From Rhipicephalus microplus (Eukaryota; Arthropoda; Arachnida; Ixodida; Ixodidae), in assembly GCF_043290135.1 (NCBI RefSeq), contig NC_134701.1:30965501-31029500 (forward strand): a stretch of 64,000 nucleotides of DNA. Reading direction: 5' to 3'. Below the pieces are notes generated by a model. The model did not search any database. It saw nothing but the letters and a program-made list of their open reading frames with translations, and was not told the origin of the DNA. Position 1 is the first letter of the stretch, and every line of letters starts with the position of its first letter. Below are positions 31,229 to 42,440 of this stretch, piece by piece. Both the position numbers and the translations under genes were made by a program.

Positions 31229-33258
31229 GCGGCGAGTTGGGCTTGCCGGTACATTATTCTGGTGCACTACAGGGCAGAAAACACACAATAGACAGAACAC
31301 AAATGACGGCCACTGATTGGGAAAGCAATTCTGGCAGGTTATACAATAACCAGCTAGGAAGGCTCCAAAATCTTTTCAGTTATGTGCATTCTTCACATTG
31401 TTTGCACGCTCTTTTAGCCTGTCATTTATGCAACGCCCTGTTTGGCCATCATACACTTTATCTCACTTTCAGGAAACTTCGTACTCTACCCCTCCTGCAC
31501 AACCGGCAAAGGGCGTCCTGTGCTTTGTGCCACAGACCTGTTTCATTTTTGCCTCCAGGTCGGTCAATCTGCAGAGCTTAGACAGCCTGTTTGGTACGGA
31601 AAATACCAGTTTCACGTCTTACCACTGGGCCACCTTTTTCAAGTTTCAAGACAGCTTGTGCATATGGGGTATCAATGCTACCGTCTGCCAGTGCTGTGCG
31701 ATGACTTCACAGTTTTGTGGGTGGTGGCGCACCTTCTTGAGCAGGCTGTCTGCAACTGAAATGTGGAGTGGCTCGAGATGCCAAGCACCTGAAAGCCTTG
31801 TAGCTTGACGCTCAAATGCTTCAGAAGTGCAGTGTGGGCAAGATTTTCCCAGAGCACTCTTGAGGCAGAACGTGGCAATAGCTCGTTTAACGAGCTTAGA
31901 GTGGGTGGACTTGAAAGGTAGTAGTAGTTTTTTAGTACGTGGTTCATAGTACCAGCAGACGCTAACACATGTGAAGCGAAACCGGATATCAAAAAATCTA
32001 ATTTGGCTATTTACTGGGACTTCATGGGTCAGGCTAAATGGGCTCATCACCCCAAAACACGCATCAAGTAGCACTTCGCTTTGTATTTCTAAGTCATATG
32101 GATCACAACTTGAAACAATTAGGTAATTGTCAACATATCAGAATATGCTAAGAACATTTTTATTGGTGAGCAAGTCATCTGACGATTGAAGTGAGCAAGA
32201 ACTAGGTCTCTAATAACCGAGCGATGCAAAAACGAGTGCATACGCCTTGCTTCTGCAGGTGTGGGATCTCTTCTAACATTACATAGGTTGACGGCTAATA
32301 AAATCTTAAACATTCTAAGAAACTACCAGTGAAAATCCCCGCAGAGTGTTGGAAAGCAACGGAACTGTGTTTGTCAATAGAATGCTGAACATGCTCAAGG
32401 ACTAGGTTATGATGCAAGGAATAAAAAAGATCCTCGATATCAATTGATAAATCCTGACAGCACATGTCAGTGAAAGTGTCAAATACATCTAAAGCCTGGT
32501 TAGATTTAGTCTCAATAGAAGGGTCATCTATCACTAAAAGCTTGAGATTACGCTGATTCATATTCATAGACAATGGTCCCAAAAGGTACGTCGACCTCGT
32601 GAATTTTTTTCACTAAAAATAAAATGAAAAATTACTCTTGCTTTTATCAATCGCCTTAACCAAGTCACAAAGGTTATTCTTCTCACACTTTTTGCATTAG
32701 ACTTCGGTTTACTCAATAAAACACCGGAGTGAGAATCGACTGTAGAAATCGGTTCTCTCGACATTAATTTAAGAATATTTTTGCTCAGTAGAATTGTGAG
32801 ACCACCTCTGTTATCCACCAGGAGAATGTAGATGGAGTGGTCGCACAGAAAAGAAGCCGCTCGTCTAATGGGTGGGCTAGTTTTTAAGTTCTTGCAGCTG
32901 TTAAGCAGGTTCACACCTCCTGAAATACAACATGCGCTCTAATCGGCAGGGGCTTCACGCAAAACCTTACATACAAAAGAAAGCTGTGCTGGCCTCGACT
33001 CCCTGAATGCCACAGCAAACTTTGGTCCAAGGGAAAGAACACAGGTTAGACCAGCTGCAAAGTTGCTTCACCGATGACGTGCACTTTTCATTGTGACTTA
33101 CGTGCGTGGGGTACACCAGGTCCTCAGTCTTCTCAAAGTGGTATAAATATGCGCAATATTTCCCAATAAACATTGTTGAAAGTTCAGCGCTTGTTCTCAT
33201 CATTTGTGTTCTGTCCATTGTGTCTTTCCGCACTGTAGTGCACCAAAACATTGATTAT
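31229..33258 (-). mobile_element. PLE-1: Penelope-like element with inverted termini
   Basis: About 55-bp inverted repeats bound it (31248-31306 and 33193-33258; core GACAGAACACAAATGA and GGTGCACTACAG). The minus-strand interior carries, 5' to 3', an N-terminal region (32564-32914), reverse-transcriptase blocks, and a C-terminal GIY-YIG-type region. PLEs use this endonuclease and often show inverted or tandem terminal copies. Many stops and frame changes make it dead. The outer left flank (GGCGAGTTGGGCTTGCCGGT) resembles the TTGGGCTAGTTGGT block found next to other PLE ends here. Confidence 0.75.
31380..32914 (-). pseudogene. PLE-1 reverse transcriptase/GIY-YIG ORF, decayed
   Basis: Minus strand from 32914: LNSCKNLKTSPPIRRAASFL and a DNRGGLTILL block, then CCQDLSIDIEDLFYSLHHN (RT motif A with catalytic aspartate), SVAFQHSAGIF, RDLVLAHFNRQM, MFLAYSDMLTIT (motif C, Y-x-D-D degraded to YSDM), FTHE-like SLTHEVPVNSQIRFFDI, CWYYEPRTKKLLLPF, HSKLVKRAIATFCLKSALGK and VALIPHMHKLS. 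Further left, the GIY-YIG remnant reads GVEYEVSL...GQTGRCINDRLKERANN. These blocks are in the order of tick PLE proteins, and PLE-2 has the same series better preserved. Confidence 0.75.
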
Positions 33259-35897
33259 TGTTTCACAAGTACGTTCACAGACCACGACCATCGCCAAAGT
33301 GCTTGAGTCTCACCATTTATGTTATGAAGAGTACATAATCGTGTCTTTCCAGTGCATAAGTGGTAAAACAAACACATTGAACTCTCATACGCTCCCTCAT
33401 CTGCAAAGGGCGTATTAGAGTTAAACATGACATCGGCATCTGCAAAGAGCTTCCAATGTCATGTCAACTGAACATAACAAAGAAAAGTTTTACACCGCCT
33501 TTTACTTTCAAATTATTGGTCTGCATTTACTAGTCAGCTTTTTTTATATATAGCGTGTGAGTTCATTATCGATTTGCTCCTGAGTGTTGTAGTTAACAAC
33601 TAAAGGACATTCATAGTAATGCCATGAAAGAACTTATGCGATAAAGTTTAATTGTGTGTCCCTCTGTAGTGAGATTGTTTTTATGCAAGGTAAGGAAGAA
33701 GAAGTGAGTAGAAACAACTCTGAGCGAAATTTCATAGCTTAACAAAGCTGCATGTTCGCTATTATGCCATCATTACTTTAAAATGAAGATGCCTTCTGCT
33801 AAGTTCTATTTTTGCGTCTTGCAGTTTTAGTGAATGTTACTCTAAAACACTACCTTGTTCTGAATTTACTTTTTTTGCAAGTGCATCACAGCAGCCCCGA
33901 TGGAAGATAAGGGATGATCTTGGCCCTTTTTGCTGAGATGTTTCTGCAGTGCAAACAAGATTCATTCATATGGATGAGGCAATAAAGAAGTATAGCAAAT
34001 TTCAACAACGCATAAGTCTCTCAACTCAATTACTGCAAATGCAGCATTCTTCCACGTGGCTTAAAGGGACCTGTGACTAACAATAAGGCAATTCGTACCA
34101 TCTATTTTCAATTTTTTTTAAATATTCTATCAAGCCAATATATGCTTTCAAGCAAGTGCACGGTTCTAGCGCCAACGAGATAAAGGCATCCGAGAAGGCG
34201 TGTCTGACACAAGAGGGATGAACACACATGGACAGCCAAAAGGTGCCAGAAGGAAAACACTTAAGTCGCATCGGATGCACTTTACATATAGCCCACAGTA
34301 AGAGTGCTCGGGCATCAAAGTGAAACGAAAAGTTACTGTATCACTAGCTTCAACCTGGAACTATATTGAAGTACCATGTCAAGTGATAAGTTGACCACGA
34401 GATGAGAGGTGACTTAGACAGTTATGAGTAAAGAAACTGTATAGAGCAGATAATGGTTCACAAGATGGAAAATTATCAGAATGAAGCCTTTTGTTTGTTT
34501 TTGCAGTCAGAAGTCTAATAATGAAAAGAAAAAAAGGTTCAAGAGGAAACCTTTGAACTTCGCGCCGAATCCTCACTGCACAACAGCCACATAATCAGCG
34601 TCACATAATCAAACAATCTTTTTATGTATTGACTCATTTATTTATTCATCTACGGCCGGTTTCTACAGATCAAAATGTTATGACATTTCAGCAGGGATGA
34701 AAAGTTCCAAGACTAAATTTTTTTTCCTTCTACACCTTCAGCTCAGCCAAATAGCCCAGGAGTATGAACGCAGAAGTCACTTTTTTTCTTTATGCAGAAA
34801 ACGTTTGTTTCGTACATTTATGGCTGGCGTGCGCGAATGACAGGCTAATCGAAGATGCTTACAAAATTGCGATTTCAGTTTCGGTTCCTAACTGCGCAAA
34901 GCGCCACCTGCTTCCTGTAGCAGATGTCAAGGCGACTTCCTATTTACCTTTTTGGCTGCAAGGCGTGCGTTCAACGTCCAAGCTTCAGCGCTGTTCTACG
35001 TGACATTGTGATATTTATGTGGATAAATACATGGCGATCACATTTAGTACCATCCGAAACATCGAGCGTCAATATTTGATGTGCGACACTTCGCCTACTG
35101 GTCGTCAGAAGGTGAGCAAAACGCCGCTGCTTTATGCACGAACTTGCGCGGTCAACGTGTCAAAGCGAATATCTATTGCTTTTACGGCTACCGCAGTCCT
35201 TGAACTTTATGAATAACGCTTGGCTACTTTCACGTTGCATTAGCGACCAAGGCCTATGCTTTCAACGCGGAAGAATTTGAGCTGCACAAACATGAACTTC
35301 AGAGAGCCAGACGACGTACCTTTTTGTTCTAACTTCTACGACGCATGTCCCAACATTTCGATCGCTTCCTGCGAACTAGCGCGAATTTCTGAATGCATTT
35401 TTAAAGCAATATCGCATGCGTTCGCGTGCAGGATCACCCATTGCCTTTGTTTATTTTTGTTTTTTTGCACAGAAAGAAGAGCGGCCTGTGGTTTCAAAAA
35501 CTGCAGCAAAATCGAGAGTTGGAGTAGTTGGTTTGCGTTCATTTTAAAATAGCGCAAAGACTAAACCAACGCCTCCTCTAGAACAGCGCTCGTGTTGACC
35601 AGCTTCTTCCGCCTTTTTGCTGTCTTAAGATGAAGTTGCATGCATGAACTGCCTTGTTGACTTGTTTTCGGCACCGCACGAAGCTATGAGACTTTCGCCA
35701 CTGCAGCCTCCCTTCGGCTGCTGTCATTACTGCGCTGGCTTCAGCCAGTACAGTAACCCATAAGCAAGCGAGCTCCTGTTTTCGCCACTCTTAGCACAGT
35801 TGCACTGTTGAGACTCTACGGACAGCAGACGCAGCTTTTCGAGCAGACATGAACGCGGTTGTGCAAATAACAGGATCACGTTGGATTTTCTTTATCT
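33259..35897. other. 2.6 kb without a recognised gene
   Basis: AT-rich. A TTAAAGGGAC word near 34061 resembles the start of a common tick dispersed repeat, but I cannot delimit it. No coding block with motifs, no tRNA-like boxes. Confidence 0.4.
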
Positions 35898-35909
35898 TGC
35901 AGGTTCATA
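35898..35909. repeat. Left 12-bp target-site duplication
   Basis: TGCAGGTTCATA, repeated exactly at 36231-36242. Confidence 0.85.
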
Positions 35910-36230
35910 GAGAGAGAGAGATAAAGATACAAGGAAAGTCAGGGAGGTTAACCAGACGCACATCCGGTTTGCTACCCTGCACTGGGGAAGGGATAAAGGG
36001 GAGAAAAGAGGTTGCACAAAGATGAGAAGGTACACACAATCACGAGCACACTCGGGGAGCACACACAGTTCACAGGCGGTCGCTCAGGTTTGTTGACTTA
36101 AGGTAAAGAAGCAGTGCTTTAGTTGCTTTCTGCGCAACTGAGGCAGATGCCCAAGGTCCTAGTATCTTCTGCACACAAAATGGTCCGTGGTCAAGTCGAT
36201 TCAAAACCATCCGGAGCTGGCATCGCTGTG
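35910..36230 (-). mobile_element. 321-bp 5'-truncated LINE tail with 12-bp target duplication
   Basis: On the minus strand the 3' end reads CCAGTGCAGGGTAGCAAACC, then GGTTAACCTCCCTG and a CT-rich tail (AGAGAGAG on plus at 35909-35922). I recognise this as the 3' end of a common tick LINE. The perfect 12-bp direct repeats on both sides show retroposition. No coding part remains. Confidence 0.8.
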
Positions 36231-36242
36231 TGCAGGTTCATA

Positions 36243-37278
36243 AATTAGCGCGCACGCATGCGCAACTTAACAGGTGGAAAATACGGTGGCGTGCTTGTTT
36301 ATTCACATTGACACTATATGGAAACCAACCCATTTCTTGGCCCAAAATATTGTGGGCAATCATTTTAGTGCAATATTCGACCTCTTTCAGTATCATTGCC
36401 TGGATTTTTTTTGCTCTTTTTAGAAGCGGTTTAATGTTGCCATAGTCGGCATAACCTATATGTTGATTTAAAAAAAAAGAAGTTGTCAATACAATACTGC
36501 TCAAATTAACAAAAACAAATGGTAATGTCAAATAACATCCAAGGAGATGTTATTTGTTGCAATTATTATACAAGTGTGAAGTGGGCAAAAAGACAACTTG
36601 ATGTGACCAATAATTGCTACAGGTAGCACATCCTACACTTTCCTTGCCATTACTTCCTGTGCTCATTAATATTGTATCTAACAAAGGAAAACCAAGTTCT
36701 TGAAATACACTTTTTTCTTTATTACTGCATGGATTGTTCTGATCTGCTGCTGGCTGCTAGAAAAGGAAAGGTGCTTTGTATCCACTTCACACGAGTGCAC
36801 CTTTCTGTTACGATATGCATTTTAGTGAAAGAAAAACAGCAAGTCTGCACTCATTCTGACAGTTTTTACAGTTCTACAACATATACAATAACGTCACACG
36901 CCAGGATAGTTGTTAGTAATGGTGTCAAAGAAGCGTGGAGGTCGATGACCAAGCAGGTTTAAAGAATAAGGAGCGTGAACGTAAAAAATGAATAAGTTGA
37001 GGTGTCACACCACTTGCTACACCTGAATGCGAATAGATGGCAACATCACAGTCAAAGTGCCAAGTTGCCACACGAACTTTTTCTTCAATTCATTCATGCC
37101 GAAGAGAGCATCTGCATAAGTGAGGCGTAAACCTGCAAAGGCTCATGGGAGACGCCCTCTGCATCGGCTTACGGTTCAAGATATCCGTGGCGCCCTGTTT
37201 CGCTGGCCGCGTTTTCAGAGCTGTAGACATGTCTTTTCTTTCGCTTGGGTTGCAATTAAGCTAGTTGTTCATGTAATC
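36243..37278. other. Intergenic, nothing recognised
   Basis: A small 11-bp-stem hairpin (CAAATAACATC/GATGTTATTTG) is at 36529-36556. Otherwise no assignment. Confidence 0.4.
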
Positions 37279-37411
37279 ATGGTTGATTGTGCAACTGTCG
37301 GTTGCTCGAGTTCAAGCACCAAAGAGAAAAAAGATGTTTAGGTTTCCTCGGAATGAAGATAAAAATCAAAGAAAAAAATTGCTTCAAAATTTTATTCAAA
37401 AAACTAGGAAT
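37279..37411 (+). pseudogene. THAP-domain first-exon fragment
   Basis: ATG at 37279 opens MVDCATVGCSSSSTKEKK, the standard start of a THAP domain with its first zinc pair (C-x4-C type, CATVGC). A TAG follows at 37339 unless one base of the A-run at 37327-37332 is skipped. In that frame the next block reads MFRFPRNEDKNQRKKLLQ, the THAP FRFP core and basic helix, up to a stop after RNIT. The C-x2-H half is not visible downstream. It is a fragment or a first exon whose intron I cannot place. Confidence 0.6.
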
Positions 37412-39239
37412 ATCACCTAATACTGCCAATATTTTGTCTTTTGGGGCCGCTTCATTGGGACACAGTGACAGAAACATCTGCGGGGCTCTCTGCGAATTTC
37501 TATATAACACAAGAAGATGTCCTTGCTGAGTCAGTGATCAGCTCTCGAATTTTACTAGCCACACTGCAACTTATTATTTAGCTGATACACTGCAATGATT
37601 CAACTTTCAGAAGAATTTCATATAACGATTACACCTCAGATATTCAACAAATTCTATTATTTCTCTCCTCCCCCTTTTCTCTTTTTTTTACATTGCGCCG
37701 AATTAATTTCACAGTCAAAACACAGTAATCGTATTCCCCTAGTCTAGAAAACCTAAAGGTATTGACTTGCATTAACCACCGGCTTCTTCGCCAATCCCCC
37801 TTAGTGGGTGAGAGCCACAAAAGAAAGAAACAAGCAAGCAAGCAAGATAAAATATGGAAGTGGGTTTTGTGGTAATAAGGACAGCCACGGTGAGTGGTAT
37901 AGCCTTTGGTTGCCTAACGTCAGGTGGGTGATATTTGTCCCGAATCCTGCGTGGATGGTTTGTTTGTCCGATACATTCAGTATTTACGCACAGGCGCTCC
38001 CAGCGAAAATTCACGGTAGGTCGAGTACGTGCCATCGACATTTTGGCATGATAAAAGAGGAACTGAGGCATCAAGACGGATGCACGAAAGGCATTTCAAT
38101 GTGCAGTTTTTAATCAGCACAACCACAATCTCTATATACCTATCTACTACAAGCATATGACGTTTACCCTAAAACGAACAACTGCCACGTAACGTGCAGC
38201 CAGCTCTGACCCTGATACCGAAAAATACGTGACACAGCAGCCGCGCGACATCAGGCCAGCGGTGACGCTGTGGAAACACGGACACAGCATTTTTCAATGA
38301 CATCAACTGCAGCGGTGTATATGCAATCATTCAGTGGTTTTGACGGCGACGACCTTGCACCAGCAGGAAAAAAGAATGTCAGTATGACAAGAAAATACTA
38401 TTTTACTTTATAGAACAGCTATGCAATATGTTGCTGGTGATTTCAAGTACTTTTCCAAGCATTTCTTTTGGTAGTCAGTTTATTCATACCTCATCCATTG
38501 CACATCGAGCAGAACAGGTAACTATCCATAATAAGCACAGCGCCTGACTATGAGGGGATGTCGTCTCGGCCAGCTTGTTTACCGACACGATGAAATATGT
38601 AAGTGCCAAACAAGCTCGACTTTGTTAAAAAACGTTGCCGCCGACATAATTAACTTTTTAAAGCTTTGTCAGTGCTGTAATATAGTCGAGGTCATCACAA
38701 ACTAACGATTGAACAGTTTTCCAGGCCATGCCGTTGAACGCATAATTTCAGTAATAAAGGATACCCCTTTCACATGATGAGCATTGATACGAGCTGCGGT
38801 ACAAGTGCAAAATCAGCTGAGTACCCCAAAAGATAAAAACACGTAAAAATAAGCATGTTAGGGGGCACCCTGCGCTAATATACAAGTGTAAAATAGTTGA
38901 AAGACGTGACGGCCAAGTCCACGCCACTTATTATTACAAAGAAACGCAGAATCGCGATAGCATGTACAATCTGTTGTTTGCCACTTGAATATATTTCACG
39001 ACAGCACATGCTTTTCGTGATCAGTCGTAGGTGTGACTATGCCAACGTGCTCTAGGAATTCACAGCATCAACGTTGGGTTCCTATGGAGAAAGAGAGCAC
39101 GCTGATAACCAAAGAGGGACACAGCAGACAGACGGAGAGCCATTAAATCGGAAGCCAGTTCAGACCGCGTGCATCCCATAGGCCTTTGCGAGTTTTCAGC
39201 TCACCTATAGAACCACCTTCTCCACTCAAGTCAGACCAT
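37412..39239. other. 1.8 kb without a recognised gene
   Basis: A short CAAG repeat is at 37830-37843. No element or coding block assigned. Confidence 0.4.
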
Positions 39240-39250
39240 TAATCTTTTCA

Positions 39251-39415
39251 TGATTGATTGATTTGTGGGGTTTAACGTCCCAAAACCACCATATGATTAT
39301 GAGAGACGCCGTAGTGGAGGGCTACGGAAATTTTGACCACCTGGGGTTCTTTAACGTGCACCCAAATCTGAGCACACGGCCCTACAACATTTCCGCCTCC
39401 ATCGGAAATGCAGAA
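39251..39415 (-). mobile_element. Ruka SINE, 5'-truncated, with 11-bp target duplication
   Basis: The minus strand matches the body and 3' end of the copy at 56599-56841 (CTGCATTTCCGATGGAGGCG, GGTGCACGTTAAAGAACCCC, GGGACGTTAAACCCCACA, AATCAATCA tail) but lacks the tRNA-derived head. TAATCTTTTCA flanks both sides (39240-39250 and 39416-39426). Without boxes A and B this copy cannot be transcribed by pol III on its own. Confidence 0.88.
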
Positions 39416-39426
39416 TAATCTTTTCA

Positions 39427-40757
39427 AGTGGTCTTGCATAACATTCTATAACATAAATATATTAACCACTTTCCTCTGTACAATGTTTGGCATTGAGAGT
39501 ATATTTCAAATAAACAATTTATGTTTAGGCACTTCTGTGATGCAGTCAAATTAAAATTTCATGCTTGCAATTGTTTGGAGGGGCATACAAAGAAAATTTA
39601 TTGAGCGAAGTTGAATTAGAGTGGCTTGTTTTAAGCAAGAACATTTTTTTTATGTTGAATATCTGCTACATCCTCAGTTGTCAGTTCCTAAGTACGCTTA
39701 GCTGTATGTACCACGTGCTTTTGGGGGGCAAAGAAAAGAAGCAGCGATCATGCGTATGGTAATATTATTATGCTTCCTTTTGTATTTGGACTGTTTGACA
39801 AGCATTCATCGGCTTTCTGCAGTGCCACCGATTCACCAAGTTCTAAATGGCTGTAATTAAAGTACATAAACTCTGGGGATACACCTTTTATTCTTTTTTT
39901 TTGTTTGCAGCTTCTCAGAATGTGACTTGCACAGATCATGTCTTGGAGCTGTCTGCTACTTTAGTTTCTCACACTTGGATCTTCAGCAAAGGTGAACTTT
40001 GCTCTGAAGATCACCGCGCCGATTGAGTGCACAGTTTCCGCGGGTCTTCCTTTAGCCACATCCATTGAAGGCCTTGCATAACATAAGCATTGTGAATGCT
40101 GAGCACATTGCTTTCTCGTCATACTTTACATAGCCTACAAAAAAGTTGGCCCCTTATCTGCATGTTAATCTGCAAATGTCGTCGAAAGACGATAGCCTTG
40201 CGTGTGGAGAGAGTGAACAAAACATTTATTTGATGTTCTGCGCAAGAAAGCCGGTGAATGCTATTCTGGAGCCACTGCGTTAGAGTGCCTCGAGCGTGCA
40301 GCGGAGGTGAACGAGCGCATCAAGTCACGTCACACGTGAGACATGAGGGCCATCTGGCAGTTTTCATGGAAAACGAAGCGCGTGGCTCTGAGACAGGTGT
40401 GCGCAACCGTGTCAGAAGTGATAAGGGGTAGAACGCAAGGCGACGGGTAGGGGCCACTACCGTCTCGTCTATGCAAAGCGTTGGAAACACCTTTTCGTGC
40501 AAGCGTTGCATGGTCAGCGCAGCGTGATAAGCGCTACGGTCCTTAAACTTACTTATGTATGCCTTTTCTAGTAAAAGACGCACATGCAGAATATATACGT
40601 GTTGTTATTGTGCCCCGGACATGCGCAATACTTGATTTTTAAATGACCATTGCACAAGTATGAACTATAAACCTTGAGCAACATAGGTGGGCACTGTGCA
40701 TGGGGTCGGCCGTTTCAAGTACCCAGCGCCGTTAAGAGTGGACAAACAGACAATTGT
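39427..40757. other. Intergenic, nothing recognised
   Basis: No gene or repeat assigned before the microsatellite. Confidence 0.4.
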
Positions 40758-40844
<87 letters not shown>

Positions 40845-40871
40845 GTTAGGCAGGCATGCAGACAGACAGGC

Positions 40872-40963
<92 letters not shown>
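40758..40963. repeat. (GACA)n microsatellite
   Basis: About 206 bp of perfect or near-perfect GACA units, interrupted once around 40845-40872 (GTTAGGCAGGCATG). Long open frames on both strands here are repeat translation, not genes. Confidence 0.95.
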
Positions 40964-41222
40964 CAAAATTTTTGCGTCGAAGGTTCCCAAGAAAGACTAT
41001 CGTCTTTAAAAAAGACAGAGCAATAACTACCCGAAAGGGGGGTGCCAACTCACAAATAAAAATTCATCACTCTCACTCCCCAAGACAGTACATTTACAAT
41101 TCAAGACGACAGAAATAAAGCGATTGGGGACAGATTCGGTTCTAGAAGTGATGAAAAACTAGTTAAAAAGCAATTTCGCACTTGCAAAAAAAAGAAAAAA
41201 ATGTTTAACCCTTTTATTGTGA
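40964..41222. other. Short intergenic stretch
   Basis: Nothing recognised. Confidence 0.4.
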
Positions 41223-41335
41223 AAAACGTGTGGCGCATGACAAGGACGAGTACTAAAAGAGACAACAGGACGATGTGTGGGACAGAGCATCGTCCAGTCA
41301 TCTTTCTTATTGTCTTTTTGTACGCCACACGTTTT
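41223..41335. repeat. Hairpin H3
   Basis: Perfect 13-bp outer arms (AAAACGTGTGGCG and inverse), with imperfect inner pairing (AGAGACAACAGGACGATG against CATCGTCC...TTATTGTCTTT). Word use (GACAAGGACGAG, GAGACAA) is like the PLE-type hairpins, but the diagnostic flank is absent. Confidence 0.55.
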
Positions 41336-41739
41336 CATATTGTATCACCACCCACAAGTCCAATCTTACATCCTGTGAATTTAACCCTACATAGGTTTTT
41401 TAACCTATGTAAGGTTAATTTAGCCCCCCTACCGAGCCTGGTATTTTCCTGCCAGAAGCAGCTAAAGAGCGTTTTAAATGTGGAGCATTTCTTAGTCGCA
41501 CGATGTCTCTCTTCGGCGACGGCTGCGGCTCGCGTCACGTGCCGGCCTAAGAAGACACCCGCAAAACTGTTGCTCCCCTCACCCTGTCTAACCTCGTAAC
41601 GCCGATGCAGGCAGCATCTGCTGGTTAAAAAAAAAAAAAAACGACTGCTCGCCCTCCGGATCACGCGTTCGGATTTCAGTCAAGTGCGTCTTAGCTTCCG
41701 TTTGACGTTGAAGGCAAAAATTATTCTTCATTCTATAAA

Positions 41740-41999
41740 AAAGAATAGTAAAGACGAAATAAGAAGGACAAATGGACGTGGGCTGGGCATGTTGCACGTG
41801 AGCAGGATAACCGCTGGTCATTAAGGGTGAGTGACTAGATTCCCAGAGAAGGCAAATGCATGATGGGGAGACAAAAAGTTAGTAAAAAGTTCACAGGTAT
41901 TACGTGGCAGCAGAGAGCACAAGACCGAGTAGATTGGCAGATCACGGGAAAGACCTTAGCCCAGCAGTAGGAGTAGTCAGGACGGTGGTGATGATGAAC
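41740..41999 (+). mobile_element. RTE 3' fragment (RTE-C)
   Basis: Plus strand, matching the last ~250 bp of RTE-B (62020-62275): ATGGACGTGGGCTGGGCATG, CAGGATAACCGCTGGTCATT, GGGGAGACAAAAAGTTAG, GCAGCAGAGAGCACAAGACC and the GATGATGA end. Strongly diverged; codes for nothing intact. Confidence 0.8.
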
Positions 42000-42282
42000 A
42001 ATTAAGCATTTTTAAACCGTACTCAATTATGCAACATTCACATGATACCCCCCCCCCCCCCGGCTTCTCTGCGATGCATTTATTTGAGTTCCCCCTTGAG
42101 AAAATGCCGGCGGCATTTTTTTTTTTCATTCTGTTTCATTCAACGAAGTTTGCAGAAGACTTGCTACATGAACTCAATAGCCAAATCTAAGAAGCACTTT
42201 ATATAGAGTCAGAGTATGAACGTATGGCACTTTTCCCACTTTATGAGGGTATTATACTTTGCAGTCTTTCTTTGAAACGTGA

Positions 42283-42405
42283 AAATAACGACAGTTATAG
42301 CGAGAGAACAGAACGATGACAAAGAGACAAAATGAACACAAGCGCTCGTGTCCTTGTCTCTTCGTCGTCGTTCTGTTCTCGCTCTATAACTATCGTCATG
42401 TCATT
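42283..42405. repeat. Hairpin H4, PLE-end type
   Basis: Arms 42291-42330 and 42354-42396, beginning ACAGTTATAGCGAGAGAACA and inverse, with a centre GCGCTCG. The right flank on the minus strand reads GTTGAATGACATGACGATAG, matching the H2 flank GTTGGTATGGCATGACGATAG in layout. It abuts the CR1-type LINE that follows. Confidence 0.7.
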
Positions 42406-42440
42406 CAACTAACCCTAGACCTAGCACACGCTCTGAATCG

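Noticed and set aside
31216..31808. Plus-strand frames over PLE-1
   Set aside because: They are antisense to the PLE GIY-YIG and reverse-transcriptase remnants.
34061..34280. A dispersed repeat starting TTAAAGGGAC
   Set aside because: The word resembles a common tick repeat start, but I cannot find matching body or ends.
40758..40963. CRISPR array or satellite
   Set aside because: Simple 4-bp unit with no spacers; eukaryotic microsatellite.
40665..41118. Long open frames on both strands with [12 protein letters not shown] repeats
   Set aside because: They are translations of the GACA microsatellite; no non-repeat coding content.
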